In this document: positions 35,719 through 45,500 of the stretch, piece by piece
How the letters are laid out: each line of letters opens with the position of its first letter
How positions within the stretch are numbered: position 1 is the stretch's first letter
DNA from: Halobacterium noricense
GTDB lineage: Archaea > Halobacteriota > Halobacteria > Halobacteriales > Halobacteriaceae
Assembly (NCBI RefSeq): GCF_021233435.1
Contig: NZ_CP089468.1
Coordinates: 2,378,597 to 2,442,596 of the forward strand
DNA length: 64,000 bases
Direction: 5' to 3'
Program-made: the position numbers and the translations under genes
The notes under the pieces: generated by a model
What the model saw: the letters and a program-made list of their open reading frames with translations, nothing else
Told to the model about the DNA's origin: nothing
Database searches by the model: none

Positions 35719-36969
35719 ATGACCCTCGACCCCGTCCACTTCGACGGCATCGCGGAACTCGCGAGCCAGATTCGCCACGAGGTGGACGCCGAGGAGCACC
35801 GCGACGTCGCCGAGGAGACGTGGGCGAACTCCCTCGACCCGCTCTACGGCGACGACGGCCCCGTGCTGGAACCGCTCGCGGAACAGCGGCGCTCGGCCGC
35901 AGATGTCGAAGAGTTGGCGCTCCAGTCGTCGCCGTTCGACACCGCCCACGGCCTCGACTCTGGCACCATCAACCCGAAGACGTTCAAGAACGGGCTCGTG
36001 CTGGACCTCGCCCAGGCCGCGATGAGCGCGACGCCCAGCGACCTCGACCTCCACCGCTCGCGCACGGTCATCACGAGCGTCCACTCCAACGACGCCACCG
36101 TCCGCACAGATACGGACTGGCGCAAGTGGGACGAGGGGTACAGCCGCGGCCGCATCGTCCACACGACGCCGCTGGCCCGCGACCAAGAACGCGTAGTGCA
36201 CGGCCTCGCGCTCTACCTCGCGGAGAGCCACCACGCCCTCGAACACGCCGACGATGTGGACGACCTCCTCCTGCTGGACGGTCCGGTCTACCCCAAGCAG
36301 CTCGTGAACTGGGCGGACCGCCACGCGAGCCTCGCGGACCTCGTCACCGAGAACGAGCTCGTCGGCGAGGTGCTGGAGAACTACGTCCGCCTCGTCGAGC
36401 GCTTCGCCGAGAAGGACGTGCCGCTGGCGGGCTTCGTGAAGAGTCCAGCGAGCCAGGCGCTCGTGCGCGCACTCCGCGACCGCGGCCGGCCGACGCCGTG
36501 GGCTAGCGACGCCGCGTTCTTCGGGCAGGTGCTCGAACGCCGCGAATTTATCGACGGCGACGACTACCACCGCATCACCGACGAACTGGCGTGGACGGGC
36601 TGGTTCACGTCCACCCTCGGCGCGGACGGCGTGTTCGCCGATTCCAGCGAACTCGGCGTCGAACGCGAACTCCCCGCGGAGTGCTACGAGGTCGCGTTCT
36701 TCGTCGTCTACGACCCGCGCACCGACCTCGTGCACAAGGTCGAACTGCCGCGCGCGTTCGCCGACAGCGAGGACTGCCGGGACGCCGTCGAGCGCTACGT
36801 CACCAGCCAGGTTGCCGCGGAAGCCGGGCCGCCCAAGCCCGTCGGGAAAGCCGACGAACTCGCGCGCATCGGCGCGACCGAGAAGGAGGAACTCGTCCGC
36901 AAGCTCGAGCGCTCCTTCGACAGCCGGCGCGACGAGAACTACGACGACCAGCGCTGGTCCGAGAGCTGA
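35719..36969 (+). CDS. nurA: NurA 5'-3' nuclease
   Basis: A 416-residue protein of the NurA family, which resects DNA ends together with the HerA translocase. The core starts near NGLVLDLAQAAMSATPSDLD; acidic metal ligands can be placed in LLLLDGPVYPKQLV and in the C-terminal VELPRAFADSEDC region. MTLDPVHFDGIAELASQIRH at 35719 is the natural start. The gene herA lies 2.9 kb downstream on the same strand with an ABC transporter pair and a small reverse-strand gene between. Confidence 0.88.
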   Translation: MTLDPVHFDGIAELASQIRHEVDAEEHRDVAEETWANSLDPLYGDDGPVLEPLAEQRRSAADVEELALQSSPFDTAHGLDSGTINPKTFKNGLVLDLAQAAMSATPSDLDLHRSRTVITSVHSNDATVRTDTDWRKWDEGYSRGRIVHTTPLARDQERVVHGLALYLAESHHALEHADDVDDLLLLDGPVYPKQLVNWADRHASLADLVTENELVGEVLENYVRLVERFAEKDVPLAGFVKSPASQALVRALRDRGRPTPWASDAAFFGQVLERREFIDGDDYHRITDELAWTGWFTSTLGADGVFADSSELGVERELPAECYEVAFFVVYDPRTDLVHKVELPRAFADSEDCRDAVERYVTSQVAAEAGPPKPVGKADELARIGATEKEELVRKLERSFDSRRDENYDDQRWSES

Positions 36970-36997
36970 TTGCGCGGCCCGCGAACCCGCGTCTACC

Positions 36998-37003
36998 TTT
37001 AAG
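36998..37003 (+). promoter_or_regulatory. Probable TATA box of the ABC exporter operon
   Basis: TTTAAG lies 27-32 bp before the ATG at 37030, the spacing expected when haloarchaeal transcription starts at or just before the start codon. This predicts a leaderless mRNA for the ATPase and permease genes. Confidence 0.55.
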
Positions 37004-37029
37004 TCGAACGAACCAGCAGTTCCGAGTGA

Positions 37030-37788
37030 ATGACCGACCGCGCCATCGAGACGCGCAACCTCACGAAGCGGTACGGCGACGAGACCGCCGTCGAGGGGCT
37101 GGAACTCGCCATCCCCGCCGGCAGCGTCTACGGTTTCCTCGGCCCGAACGGTGCCGGGAAGACCACCACGATGCGGATGCTCACGACGCTCACGAAACCC
37201 AGCGACGGCACCGCGACGGTCGCGGGCGCGGACGTCACAAACCGCGATGCCGTCGTCTCGAACGTCGGCTACCTCTCCGAGGAGCCGCCGCTGCACGCCG
37301 AACTCACGGCCCGCGAGCAACTCCGGTACGTCGCCGGCCTCCGCGACCTCCCCGAGGCGGAGGCCGAGGCGCGCATCGACGACCTGCTCGGCCGCTTCTC
37401 GCTGGCCGGCGACGCCGACAAGCGCATCTCGGCGTACTCGAAGGGGATGAAACAGAAGGTCGGCATCATCCAGGCGATGCTCCACGACCCGGCCGTGCTC
37501 TTCCTCGACGAGCCGACGTCGGGGCTGGACCCCCGGGCCGCCCGCACCGTCCGCGACACCATCGCAGACCTCACCGAGGGCGACGCCACCGTCTTCCTCT
37601 CGACGCACATCCTCCCAGTCGTCGACGAGCTCGCGGACACCGTCGGCGTGCTCTACGACGGTCGCCTCGTCACCGAAGGGTCCCCGGAGCACCTCAAGAC
37701 CCGCGCGGAAGCCGGCGACGAGCGCACGCTCGAAGACGTCTTCCTCGAAGTCACCGGCGGCATCGGTGACGCGGCCGAGGAGGCCTGA
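37030..37788 (+). CDS. ABC transporter ATP-binding protein (ABC-2 exporter type)
   Basis: A 252-residue ATPase: Walker A GPNGAGKTTT, signature ISAYSKGMKQKVGIIQAM (a variant of LSGGQ), Walker B VLFLDEPTSGLDP and switch His in FLSTHILPVVDELADT. The short length and LDPRAARTVRD region match the CcmA/NatA branch that drives export. The permease starts 1 bp after its stop. Confidence 0.92.
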   Translation: MTDRAIETRNLTKRYGDETAVEGLELAIPAGSVYGFLGPNGAGKTTTMRMLTTLTKPSDGTATVAGADVTNRDAVVSNVGYLSEEPPLHAELTAREQLRYVAGLRDLPEAEAEARIDDLLGRFSLAGDADKRISAYSKGMKQKVGIIQAMLHDPAVLFLDEPTSGLDPRAARTVRDTIADLTEGDATVFLSTHILPVVDELADTVGVLYDGRLVTEGSPEHLKTRAEAGDERTLEDVFLEVTGGIGDAAEEA

Positions 37789-37789
37789 G

Positions 37790-39397
37790 ATGCCCGCGTT
37801 CCCGGACCCGAACCACGCCGCCCGCATCGCCGTCAACGAGCTCCGCATCGCGTGGCGGACGCTCCGCGGGAAGAGCACCGCCCAACTCGCGTCCGTCGGC
37901 ATCGTCGCCGTCTTCGGCGTCGCATTCACTGCGGCGGCCGCCTACGGCGCGTACCTGGGTGGCCGCGGCCTCGCAGAGAACCCTGGCGAACTGAGCCAGC
38001 TCGTCAGCCTCGTACCCGCCGGTCTCGCCACCATCACGCTGTTCATGGCGGCGTACCTGACCGTCGTCCAACTCGGCGACATCGACGTCCGCGACGGCTA
38101 CCTCACCACGGTCCCCGCCCGCGACGTGGTCGGCGGCCTGCTGCTCGCGGGCTACGTGCGCGCTTCGGGCTTATTCGTCGCGCCGCTGCTGGTCGCCTCG
38201 GTCGCGTTCGCGGTCGGCGCGGGCTCCCCGGTGGCGTTCCCGCTCGCCGCGCTCGCCGTGCTCACGCTCACCGCGACCGCGTTCCTCGTCGGCTTCCCAA
38301 TCGGTGTCGGCATCGCCTATCTCGCCAGCCGGTCGGCACTGGTCGCGCGGTTCAAGACGCTCATCGGCGCCGCCGCGTTCCTCGCGTACTTCGGACTCAT
38401 CGTCTCCGGGACGTTCGACGAGGCTATCGACCCGATTATCGGCGTCGCGCAAGCCTCGCCCGTCTCGTGGTACGCCGACCTCGCTACGCTCGCGGTCGTC
38501 CCCTCCGCGAGCGCCGCGAAAGCCGGTGTCGTCCTCGCTGGCTCCATTCTCCTCGGCGCGGGCGGCGTGCTCGCGAGCGTCCGGCTCTCCGAGCGCCGCT
38601 GGTACACCGAGAGCGTCGAAGCCAGCGAACGCGAAACCGACTCCGTCTCCGGCGGCCGCCTCGATCGCCTCGTCGGGCGGCGGCCCGCGTGGGTCGCGCG
38701 GAAGAGTTGGCTACGCGCCCGCCGTGCCCCCATCAAACTCGTCTTCGTCGCCTACCCCGCGTTCCTGCTCGTGACGCCCGTGCAAGCGAGCGTCGAAGCC
38801 GGCCACGTCACCGCCTCGCTCCCGCCGTCGATTGCGCTGTACGGCGCGTGGATGACCGGCGCCGCGTTCACCCTCAACCCGCTCGGCGACGAGGGCGCAG
38901 TGCTCCCGGTCACCGCGATTTCGGGCGTCTCGGGTCGCGACTTCGTCGGCGGGCTCGTCGTTGCGAGCGCCGTCTTCGGCGTCCCGCTGACGGTCGCCGT
39001 CGCGGGTGGGCTCGCCGCCCTCAGTCCGCTTCCCCCGGTCGCGCTCGTATGTACGGTCGTCGCGGCCGCCGTCCTCCCGGTGCTTGCGGCTGCGCTCGCG
39101 GCTGGCGTGGGCACGACCTACCCAAAGTACGACGCCACCAGTATCAGCCGCAGCCGCGAGGTCGTCGTCCCCTCGATGTGGGCGTTCGGCGTCTACACGC
39201 TCGCGTTCCTGCTCACCGCCGGCATCGCCACCGCCGTTCAGGTCCCCGCGGCTGCCAGCGGGCTCGCAAACCTCCTCGGTGTCGCCGACGCCGCCGTCCA
39301 CGTCGGCGCGCTCGCTGTCGGCGTGTTCCTCGCAGGAATCCTCGCGACCATCTCTGTCCGAATCGCGGTGCGCGCGTTCGACGACTACACCGCCTAG
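37790..39397 (+). CDS. ABC-2-type multipass permease
   Basis: A 535-residue membrane protein with about twelve hydrophobic helices and little soluble sequence, apart from a loop with RRWYTESVEASERETDSVSG. It is coupled to the ATPase by a 1-bp spacing, so it is the membrane half of that exporter. The substrate is unknown. The stop TAG overlaps the opposite-strand stop in CTAG at 39394-39397. Confidence 0.85.
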   Translation: MPAFPDPNHAARIAVNELRIAWRTLRGKSTAQLASVGIVAVFGVAFTAAAAYGAYLGGRGLAENPGELSQLVSLVPAGLATITLFMAAYLTVVQLGDIDVRDGYLTTVPARDVVGGLLLAGYVRASGLFVAPLLVASVAFAVGAGSPVAFPLAALAVLTLTATAFLVGFPIGVGIAYLASRSALVARFKTLIGAAAFLAYFGLIVSGTFDEAIDPIIGVAQASPVSWYADLATLAVVPSASAAKAGVVLAGSILLGAGGVLASVRLSERRWYTESVEASERETDSVSGGRLDRLVGRRPAWVARKSWLRARRAPIKLVFVAYPAFLLVTPVQASVEAGHVTASLPPSIALYGAWMTGAAFTLNPLGDEGAVLPVTAISGVSGRDFVGGLVVASAVFGVPLTVAVAGGLAALSPLPPVALVCTVVAAAVLPVLAAALAAGVGTTYPKYDATSISRSREVVVPSMWAFGVYTLAFLLTAGIATAVQVPAAASGLANLLGVADAAVHVGALAVGVFLAGILATISVRIAVRAFDDYTA

Positions 39398-39735
39398 AGC
39401 TCGGCTTCGTGCTCGGGCTCGACCTCGATGTCGACGTCCGCGGGGTCGACGCCGATGCGCGCGAGCTGCGTGCGGACGTGCTCGCGGGCCGCGTCCAGCG
39501 CCTGCTCGCGCGTGTCGAACCCGCGCGGCATCGGTGATTCGAAGGCGACGTTGACGTCTCGCCCGCCGACCTCCTGGATGCTCCCGCCGCTCTCCACGGC
39601 GTAGAACTCGTCGCAGACCCAAACGTACGGCGCTGCCTCGTCGGGTGCGCCCTTGAACGACGGCGCTTCCTCGCCGCGCTCGTACAGCGTCCCCGTCAAC
39701 GTCGTCCCGGCCGCCGAACCGCGCACCAGCAACAT
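39394..39735 (-). CDS. Conserved haloarchaeal protein, DUF7113-like
   Basis: A 113-residue soluble protein: MLLVRGSAAGTTLTGTLYER, then APYVWVCDEFYAVESGGSI and a C-terminal helix and acidic tail (VRTQLARIGVDPADVDIEVE). The beta-rich front and the VWVCDEFYAVE core resemble a haloarchaeal domain I recall as DUF7113. ATG 39735 is chosen over upstream starts because the sequence before it is Cys/Val shadow. It sits between the ABC exporter and herA on the other strand. Confidence 0.7.
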   Translation of the reverse strand: MLLVRGSAAGTTLTGTLYERGEEAPSFKGAPDEAAPYVWVCDEFYAVESGGSIQEVGGRDVNVAFESPMPRGFDTREQALDAAREHVRTQLARIGVDPADVDIEVEPEHEAEL

Positions 39736-39831
39736 GCACGGCTGTACGGACGCGACGAGCATAAGCACGCGGACGCGGACGCACACAGCGCGAGGGAAAG
39801 CGGTTAGTGCGCGGCCCGCCACTCCGAGAGC

Positions 39832-41673
39832 ATGAGCGACCTCGGGGACTTCGCGGACCACGACCGCGGCGACGACGCGGACACCGCCGAGAGCGACGCG
39901 GACACCGCCGACGACTTCGAACGCCCGGACCTCGACGACACCGGCAGCGACGACGGCCTCGGCGCGCTCGCGGTCTCGGAAGGCCTGCGCATCCACGAGG
40001 ACGGTCAGGAGACCGCGCTGAAGGCGTACGTCACCGCGAGCAACCGGTCGTCGGTCCGGCTGGGCTCGTACCTCGTCGCGCCGTACCCCGGCGGCGAGAA
40101 GCTGTTCTGCAAGATTACCGGCCTGGAGTACGTGCAGGCGTTCCAGAGCGACGACGCCACCGAGATTCACGCGCGGCGCGCGATGCGCTCGGAGAGCGTC
40201 GACGAGCAGGACTACAAGTTCCTCGCGGAACTCGAACCCGTTGCCGTCCTCTACCGGGACAGAGAGGGACGAAGTCCCTCAGGCAATCGGACGCAGTCCG
40301 ATAACGGCGACGACCTCAAGCGCCGGATGGCCGACCGCGTCCCGAAGCCCGAGACAGTCGTCCGAGAAGCGGACGACGCCACCGAAATCAAGACCGGGCT
40401 GAAGATTCCCGAGGACGGCGTCTTCCTCGGCCACCTCTCGGTCGGCGGCGAGAAGGTGCGGACGGCCGCCGAACCGCCGACCATCGACTACCGCGTGAAA
40501 GACGACTACGAGGCCGGCGACCCGCTGGTCTTCCGGCACACGCTCGTTGCGGGCGGGACGGGGTCGGGGAAGACTCACTCCGCGAAGAACGTGCTCCGGC
40601 AGTACCTCCACGAGGACCGCCGCTATCCCGTGGACACGGGCGGCGCGGAGCGCCGGATGGCGGTCGTCCAATTCGACCCCCAGGACGAGTACGCGCAGAT
40701 GCACGACGACAACCCCGAGGCCGACGCCGGCGACGAGCGCCGCTGGGAGACACAGGGGCTCGCGCACGGGGGCCACGACGACACGGTCGCGTTCGTGCCG
40801 AAGGTCGGGTCGGCGTCGTACGCCGCCGACCACCACGACGCCGAGCGCGTCGAATTCACGATTCCGTTCTCGATGGTGCGGTCGAACCCGTGGCTGGTCG
40901 CGTCCAGCGGCCTCAACGACAATCAGTACGGCGCGCTCCACTTGCTGCTCGACCGGTTCTTCGGGCAGTACGGACAGGGCGGCACGTACGAGGAGTTCTG
41001 CTCGTTCCTCGACGACCCCGCGCTGAAGGAGGAACTCGACGAGTCCGGGCGCGTCCACGAGGCGACCTACGAGGCCGTGCTCCGGCGCGTTCACGGGATG
41101 CCGTCGGGGCTGTTCGACCAGGACGCGCGCCCGATTACGGAGCTCGTCGAAGACCGCCAGTTCGTCCGCCCGGGCCGGCTGTCGGTGGTGCCGACCTACC
41201 ACATCAGCGACTCGCGAGCCGCCGAGACGGTGGTGCTGGCGGTGTCGAGTCTGCTCGTCGACCAGAAGCTCTCGAACGACCCGCGCTACGAGACCATCAA
41301 GGAGACGCCGCTCGTGGTCGGGATGGACGAAGCCCACAACTTCCTCGCGGACGCCGACAGCGTGCAGGCGAACAAGGTCGTCGGGAAGTTCACGGAAGCC
41401 GCCAAACAGGGCCGCAAGGAGCGCCTGGGCCTGTTCCTCATCACCCAGGACCCCCAGGACATCGCCGACCCCGTGTTCAAGCAAGTGAACACGACGGTCG
41501 TGTTGAACCTCGGGGACGAGGACGCCATCAACGCCGTGAACATTCCGTCGTCGCTGCAGTCGAAGGTCCCCTACATGGAGAAGGGCCAGATGGTCGTCTA
41601 CTCGCCGGACAACTCCGAGCCCGTCGAGATTCAGGGGCTGCCGACGTGCCTGACGCGGCACGGCCGGGACTGA
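39832..41673 (+). CDS. herA: HerA DNA translocase/helicase
   Basis: A 613-residue hexameric ATPase working with NurA in double-strand-break resection. A ~45-residue acidic leader is followed by the HAS barrel (ALKAYVTASNRSSVRLGSYL), then Walker A VAGGTGSGKTHSAKN at ~238-252, RMAVVQFDPQDEYAQ, and the Walker B region VVGMDEAHNFLADADS and LGLFLITQDPQDIAD. Residues ~143-159 (starting REGRSPSGNRTQSDNG) between LEPVAVLYR and DDLKRRMADRV are a palindrome-encoded insert at the barrel/ATPase junction. Confidence 0.92.
   Translation: MSDLGDFADHDRGDDADTAESDADTADDFERPDLDDTGSDDGLGALAVSEGLRIHEDGQETALKAYVTASNRSSVRLGSYLVAPYPGGEKLFCKITGLEYVQAFQSDDATEIHARRAMRSESVDEQDYKFLAELEPVAVLYRDREGRSPSGNRTQSDNGDDLKRRMADRVPKPETVVREADDATEIKTGLKIPEDGVFLGHLSVGGEKVRTAAEPPTIDYRVKDDYEAGDPLVFRHTLVAGGTGSGKTHSAKNVLRQYLHEDRRYPVDTGGAERRMAVVQFDPQDEYAQMHDDNPEADAGDERRWETQGLAHGGHDDTVAFVPKVGSASYAADHHDAERVEFTIPFSMVRSNPWLVASSGLNDNQYGALHLLLDRFFGQYGQGGTYEEFCSFLDDPALKEELDESGRVHEATYEAVLRRVHGMPSGLFDQDARPITELVEDRQFVRPGRLSVVPTYHISDSRAAETVVLAVSSLLVDQKLSNDPRYETIKETPLVVGMDEAHNFLADADSVQANKVVGKFTEAAKQGRKERLGLFLITQDPQDIADPVFKQVNTTVVLNLGDEDAINAVNIPSSLQSKVPYMEKGQMVVYSPDNSEPVEIQGLPTCLTRHGRD
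40258..40308 (+). repeat. Twin-hairpin in-frame insert in herA
   Basis: Codons ~143-159 of herA, 51 bp. GAGGGACGAAGTCCCTC at 40264-40280 and ATCGGACGCAGTCCGAT at 40286-40302 are two perfect 7-bp stems with 3-nt loops (GAA, GCA), 5 bp apart. They share the core GGACGNAGTCC. This is the clearest of the six inserts. Confidence 0.8.
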
Positions 41674-41746
41674 CCACGGACGCCCCGTCGGGCGGTCCGC
41701 GGCCCATAGAATTTTCACCCGGGCTAGTGAACTTCGAGCCGACACC

Positions 41747-42172
41747 ATGACGAAGATTCTCGTTCCCGTCGACGGTTCCGAGCAGTCGAAGGAAGCCCTG
41801 GAGTACGCCCTCGAACACTTCAAGGACGCCGATATTACGGCCATCAACGTCATCGACCCCATCGAGGCCGGGTACACGGCGCAGGCGACCGTGCCGGGCT
41901 ACTCTGAGGAATGGTTCGAGCAGGCCAAAGACGCCGCCGAGGAGCTGTTCGACGAGGCCCAGCAGATTGCCGACGAGTACGACAAGGACATCGAGACAAC
42001 GACGGAGGTCGGGCGACCGAGCCGCGCCATCGTCGACTACGGGGAGGAGAACGACTTCGACCACGTCGTGATGGGGAGCCACGGCCGCTCGGGTATCTCC
42101 CGCATCCTCCTCGGCAGCGTCGCCGAGAGTGTCGTGCGGCGCTCGCCGGTACCGGTCACGATAGTCCGATAG
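41747..42172 (+). CDS. Universal stress protein (UspA family)
   Basis: A 141-residue single-domain Usp. MTKILVPVDGSEQSKEALEY opens the alpha/beta fold; the C-terminal ATP-binding motif is GSHGRSGISRILLGSVAESV, with RRSPVPVTIVR. It is an ATP-binding cytoplasmic stress protein. The stop runs straight into the T-rich 3' module (TACCTTTTGCTGCGG). Confidence 0.92.
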   Translation: MTKILVPVDGSEQSKEALEYALEHFKDADITAINVIDPIEAGYTAQATVPGYSEEWFEQAKDAAEELFDEAQQIADEYDKDIETTTEVGRPSRAIVDYGEENDFDHVVMGSHGRSGISRILLGSVAESVVRRSPVPVTIVR

Positions 42173-42384
42173 TACCTTTTGCTGCGGTCGCGCGCTTGCG
42201 GCGCGCTCGTCTGCTCACGGGCGCGTAGCGCCCGTTCGCACGGCCAGCGAGACCTACGGTCTCGCTCGGCTGGCAAAAGCTACGCTAAAAGCACTCCTCG
42301 TCGTTCGAAAGACGGCGGAGTGCTTTTTCCGCAAGTTTTTGCAAGCGAGCGGCCGGAGGCCGCGAGCGCAGCAAAAAGTGCGTT
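42173..42384. repeat. Inverted pair of T-rich 3'-end modules with hairpins
   Basis: The whole region between the uspA and KaiC-like stops is repeat DNA. From the left it reads ACCTTTTGCTGCGG; from the right, on the other strand, CGCACTTTTTGCTGCG. Inside are hairpins at 42217-42235 (8 bp, loop GTA), 42246-42266 (9 bp, loop TAC), 42287-42297/42317-42327 (11 bp, AAAAGCACTCC arms) and 42349-42363 (6 bp, loop GGA). The same module recurs at 55356 and at 56895-57142. A bidirectional terminator is the simplest role. Confidence 0.75.
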
Positions 42385-43548
42385 CTAGAAAATATTCGCT
42401 TGCCGATAGACACTGATACCCTGATGGGTGATTTCGTAAGGTTTCGTCTCGCGAGAGTGGTTGGCGTCCCGAATCTTCTGGATTTCGACGGCCAGACGGG
42501 TTTCGCGGAAGTCCTCGGGGCGGATGTAGCGGAGGACGACGACGGCGTCGGTGAGGTATTCGATGATGCCGTGGCGGGAGGCGAAGGGGTTGTCTTCGGA
42601 GGCTTCGCTGGTGAGCATCGTGGTGACGCCGGCGTCCTTGAGCGCTTTCGTGAAGTCGTAGATTTCGGTGCGGCGGACCGACTGGTCGTCGTACATCATC
42701 TCCAGAAGGGAGACGGAGTCGAGGACGAGGCGGCTGGCACCGAACTCCTCGACGAGCCGCGGGAGTTCGTTGCGGATGCTGGTGAGGGAGTTGGCCATCT
42801 CGATGGGGTCGATGTCGACGACCGCGAGATTTCCCTCCTCGGTGTGGCGGTCGAACTCCCAGCCTTTCTCGGTGGCGCTCTGGACGACGCGCTGCCGGGA
42901 CTCTTCGAGCGTGATGTAGACGGCGCGTTCGCCGTTCTGGATGGCTTCGTGGAGGAACTGGAGGCCGAACGTCGTCTTCCCGGTCCCGGCGCCGCCGATG
43001 GCGACGATGAGCGAGCGCTCGGGGACGCCGCCTTGGACCATCTCGTCGAGGCCTTCGATACCGAAGTCGATGCGCGCGATGTCGGATTCGTACTCCTCGT
43101 CCTCCTCGAAGCCGCCGGGCCCGCCCGCGCCGACATCGGCGTCGAGGTCGAACCCGAAGTCGTCCTCGCCGCCGGACGGGGCGGCACCGGGACCACCGCC
43201 GCCGCCACCGCCGAATGCGGCCGCGAAGTCGTCCTCGAAGAGGTCTTCCTCGCCGCCCGTCGGTTCGCCATCAGCACCGCCGCCGAACGCTTCGGCGAAC
43301 TCGTCGACTTCGCTCTCGGGGCCCGGCTCCGCTTCGTCCTCGGGCTCGGCTGGCGTCGGTGGTTCGGACGACGCTTCGCCGAACTCCTCCGGCGGTTCGG
43401 ACGGCTCCTCGGGCGCTTCACTGAACGCTTCGCTCGGCTCCCCGGATTCGGACCCCGACGGCTCTTCTTCGGGTTCCGCTTCCGATTCCGCCTCGGTCTC
43501 CTCTTCGAAGGCCTTCTCGAACCAGTCTTCGTCCTCCTCGTCAGCCAC
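42385..43548 (-). CDS. KaiC/RAD55-type ATPase with long acidic N terminus
   Basis: A 387-residue protein. The first ~150 residues are a disordered, Glu/Gly-rich region (runs of [10 protein letters not shown] and GGGGGGG). The C-terminal RecA-type domain has Walker [32 protein letters not shown] before it, and Walker [13 protein letters not shown]. Such single-domain KaiC proteins in haloarchaea are thought to regulate signalling or motility; the role here is unknown. No ATG fits, so GTG 43548 is used. The 3' end carries the T-rich module. Confidence 0.82.
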   Translation of the reverse strand: MADEEDEDWFEKAFEEETEAESEAEPEEEPSGSESGEPSEAFSEAPEEPSEPPEEFGEASSEPPTPAEPEDEAEPGPESEVDEFAEAFGGGADGEPTGGEEDLFEDDFAAAFGGGGGGGPGAAPSGGEDDFGFDLDADVGAGGPGGFEEDEEYESDIARIDFGIEGLDEMVQGGVPERSLIVAIGGAGTGKTTFGLQFLHEAIQNGERAVYITLEESRQRVVQSATEKGWEFDRHTEEGNLAVVDIDPIEMANSLTSIRNELPRLVEEFGASRLVLDSVSLLEMMYDDQSVRRTEIYDFTKALKDAGVTTMLTSEASEDNPFASRHGIIEYLTDAVVVLRYIRPEDFRETRLAVEIQKIRDANHSRETKPYEITHQGISVYRQANIF

Positions 43549-43669
43549 GATGACGCCTCCGTACCGCGGCGCACTGCGCCGTCGGCTCCATGTCCGGGTG
43601 GTCGGGACACAGCGAAAAGTAGTTTCCGCCGCCCGCGGGTTTTTCAAGCACGGCTCCCCGAGTGAGCGT

Positions 43670-44497
43670 ATGCGCGTTGGAATCGTCGCACAGCGGGGGA
43701 ACTCGCGGGCTGCGTATCTCGCCGCGGACGTCCGCGAAATGCTCGCTGGCGGGGACGTTGAGGTGTGGCTGGACACGGCGACGGCGGACGCTCTCGACGG
43801 CGACGGCCACGAGGTCGCGGAGTTCGACGCCTGCGACCTCGTAGTGAGCATCGGCGGGGACGGCACGTTCCTGTTCGCGGCGCGGGGCGCGGGGTCGACG
43901 CCGGTGCTCGGCGTAAACCTCGGGGAGGTCGGCTTCCTGAACGCGGTCGCGCCGGAGGACGCCGTCTCGGCGGTGCGCCGGGAGGTCGAGCGCTACCGGG
44001 AAACCGACGAAGTGCGCCACCGAGAAGTGCCGCGGGCGGCGGCGTCGGGGGAGCGCGAGTGGTCGCTAACGCCGGCGCTCAACGAAGTCGTGATTCAGGG
44101 CGACCAGCGCGGCCACGGCCACGGCATCGACATCGAGGTGCGCGTGGACGGCTCGCTGTTCGAGGCGACACACGCCGACGGCGTCCTGATTGCGACGCCG
44201 ACCGGGAGCACCGCGTACAACCTCAGCGAGGGCGGCCCGCTCGTGCAGCCGGGCGTCGGCGCGTTCGTCGTCAACGGCATGTGTGCGGACGAGGCGATGC
44301 CACCGCTGTTGACGCCGGTCGGCGGCGAGGTCACGGTGCGCGTGGATGGCCCGGAGTACGCCGTCGTCTCCAGCGACGGGTCGAACCGACAGCGCGTGAA
44401 GACGCCCGAAGTAATCACCGTCGAGGCAGCCGACGAACCAGCGCGCGTCGCCGGCCCGGACTCGGACTTCTTCCAGGCGCTGAAAAAGCTCAAATAA
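43670..44497 (+). CDS. nadK: NAD kinase
   Basis: A 275-residue ATP-NAD kinase making NADP. The GGDG motif is in [16 protein letters not shown], the NE/D motif around [11 protein letters not shown], and the Gly-rich loop in [21 protein letters not shown]; the C-terminal domain is complete. ATG 43670 gives the expected [18 protein letters not shown]. It is divergent from the KaiC-like gene and 10 kb from nadABC, so NAD and NADP synthesis genes both occur in this window. Confidence 0.93.
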   Translation: MRVGIVAQRGNSRAAYLAADVREMLAGGDVEVWLDTATADALDGDGHEVAEFDACDLVVSIGGDGTFLFAARGAGSTPVLGVNLGEVGFLNAVAPEDAVSAVRREVERYRETDEVRHREVPRAAASGEREWSLTPALNEVVIQGDQRGHGHGIDIEVRVDGSLFEATHADGVLIATPTGSTAYNLSEGGPLVQPGVGAFVVNGMCADEAMPPLLTPVGGEVTVRVDGPEYAVVSSDGSNRQRVKTPEVITVEAADEPARVAGPDSDFFQALKKLK

Positions 44498-44567
44498 CTA
44501 TTCGGCGAACGGGAGCAAGTCGCCGGAACGGAAAGGGTTAGTGAGCTACCAGCCCTACCGCGGGATA

Positions 44568-45500
44568 ATGAGCCAGCAGCTGCCGGACGTACAGGCGACG
44601 GAGCCGGAGGTTGCAGTCGGATTGAGTCAGGTCGGGGTGACGGGCGTCGAGAAGCTCGTGAAAATCGCCCGCGAGGACAAGCGCCCCATCGTGTTGACCG
44701 CGGAGTTCGAGGTGTACGTCGACCTCCCGCAGGGCCGGAAGGGCATCGACATGAGCCGGAACATGGAGGTCATCGACGAGACGCTCGAAGACGCCGTCTC
44801 CGAGCCCGTCTACCGCGTCGAGGAGATGTGCGGGGAGACCGCCGAGCGCCTGCTCGACAAACACGAGTACACGACGACGGCCACCGTCGAGATGGAGGCG
44901 GAGTTGATGATTCGGGACGAGACGCCCGCCAGCGGCCGCCCGACGCAGGGCACCGTCGACATTCTCGCGTCCGCGACCGCCGAAGAGGGCGAGCCGACCC
45001 GCGAGGAAATCGGCGCGCGCGTCGTCGGTATGACTGTCTGCCCGTGCAGCCAGCAGATGATGAGCCAGCACGCCCGCGAGAAACTCCAGGACCTCGGCGT
45101 CGGCGAGGAGAACGTCCGGGGATTCCTCCAAGAAGTCCCGCAGGCCGGGCACAGCCAGCGCGGGCACGCGACGCTCACCATCGAAACGTCCGGCGACCCG
45201 GACATCGACCTGATGGACCTCGTGGACGTCGCGCGGGACTCGATGAGCGCGCGCATCTACAACCTCGCGAAGCGCCCCGACGAGGACCACATGACGTACG
45301 CCGCCCACGCGAACGCGAAGTTCGTCGAGGACTGCGTGCGCTCGATGGCCGAGGACGTCGTCTCGGAGTTCGACCACCTCGACGACGACGCCGTCGTCAC
45401 GATGAAGCAATCCAACGACGAGTCCATCCACCAGCACAACGCCCACGCCGAGCGCGTCGCGGAGTTCGGGGCGCTAAAGCAGGAAGTGAGCGGCGAGTAG
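44568..45500 (+). CDS. mptA: GTP cyclohydrolase MptA
   Basis: A 310-residue Fe(II)-dependent GTP cyclohydrolase of the FolE2/MptA family. It opens the purine ring of GTP for pterin synthesis and, in haloarchaea, also supplies tRNA archaeosine precursors. Metal and catalytic residues appear in [20 protein letters not shown] (Cys/His) and [16 protein letters not shown] 44568 ([20 protein letters not shown]) is preferred over GTG 44541. The stop abuts the TrmB stop on the other strand. Confidence 0.92.
   Translation: MSQQLPDVQATEPEVAVGLSQVGVTGVEKLVKIAREDKRPIVLTAEFEVYVDLPQGRKGIDMSRNMEVIDETLEDAVSEPVYRVEEMCGETAERLLDKHEYTTTATVEMEAELMIRDETPASGRPTQGTVDILASATAEEGEPTREEIGARVVGMTVCPCSQQMMSQHAREKLQDLGVGEENVRGFLQEVPQAGHSQRGHATLTIETSGDPDIDLMDLVDVARDSMSARIYNLAKRPDEDHMTYAAHANAKFVEDCVRSMAEDVVSEFDHLDDDAVVTMKQSNDESIHQHNAHAERVAEFGALKQEVSGE

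Noticed and set aside
42385..43548. Palindromic insert in the KaiC-like protein's acidic N terminus
   Set aside because: The region is an ordinary Glu/Gly-rich disordered linker without clear paired hairpins.
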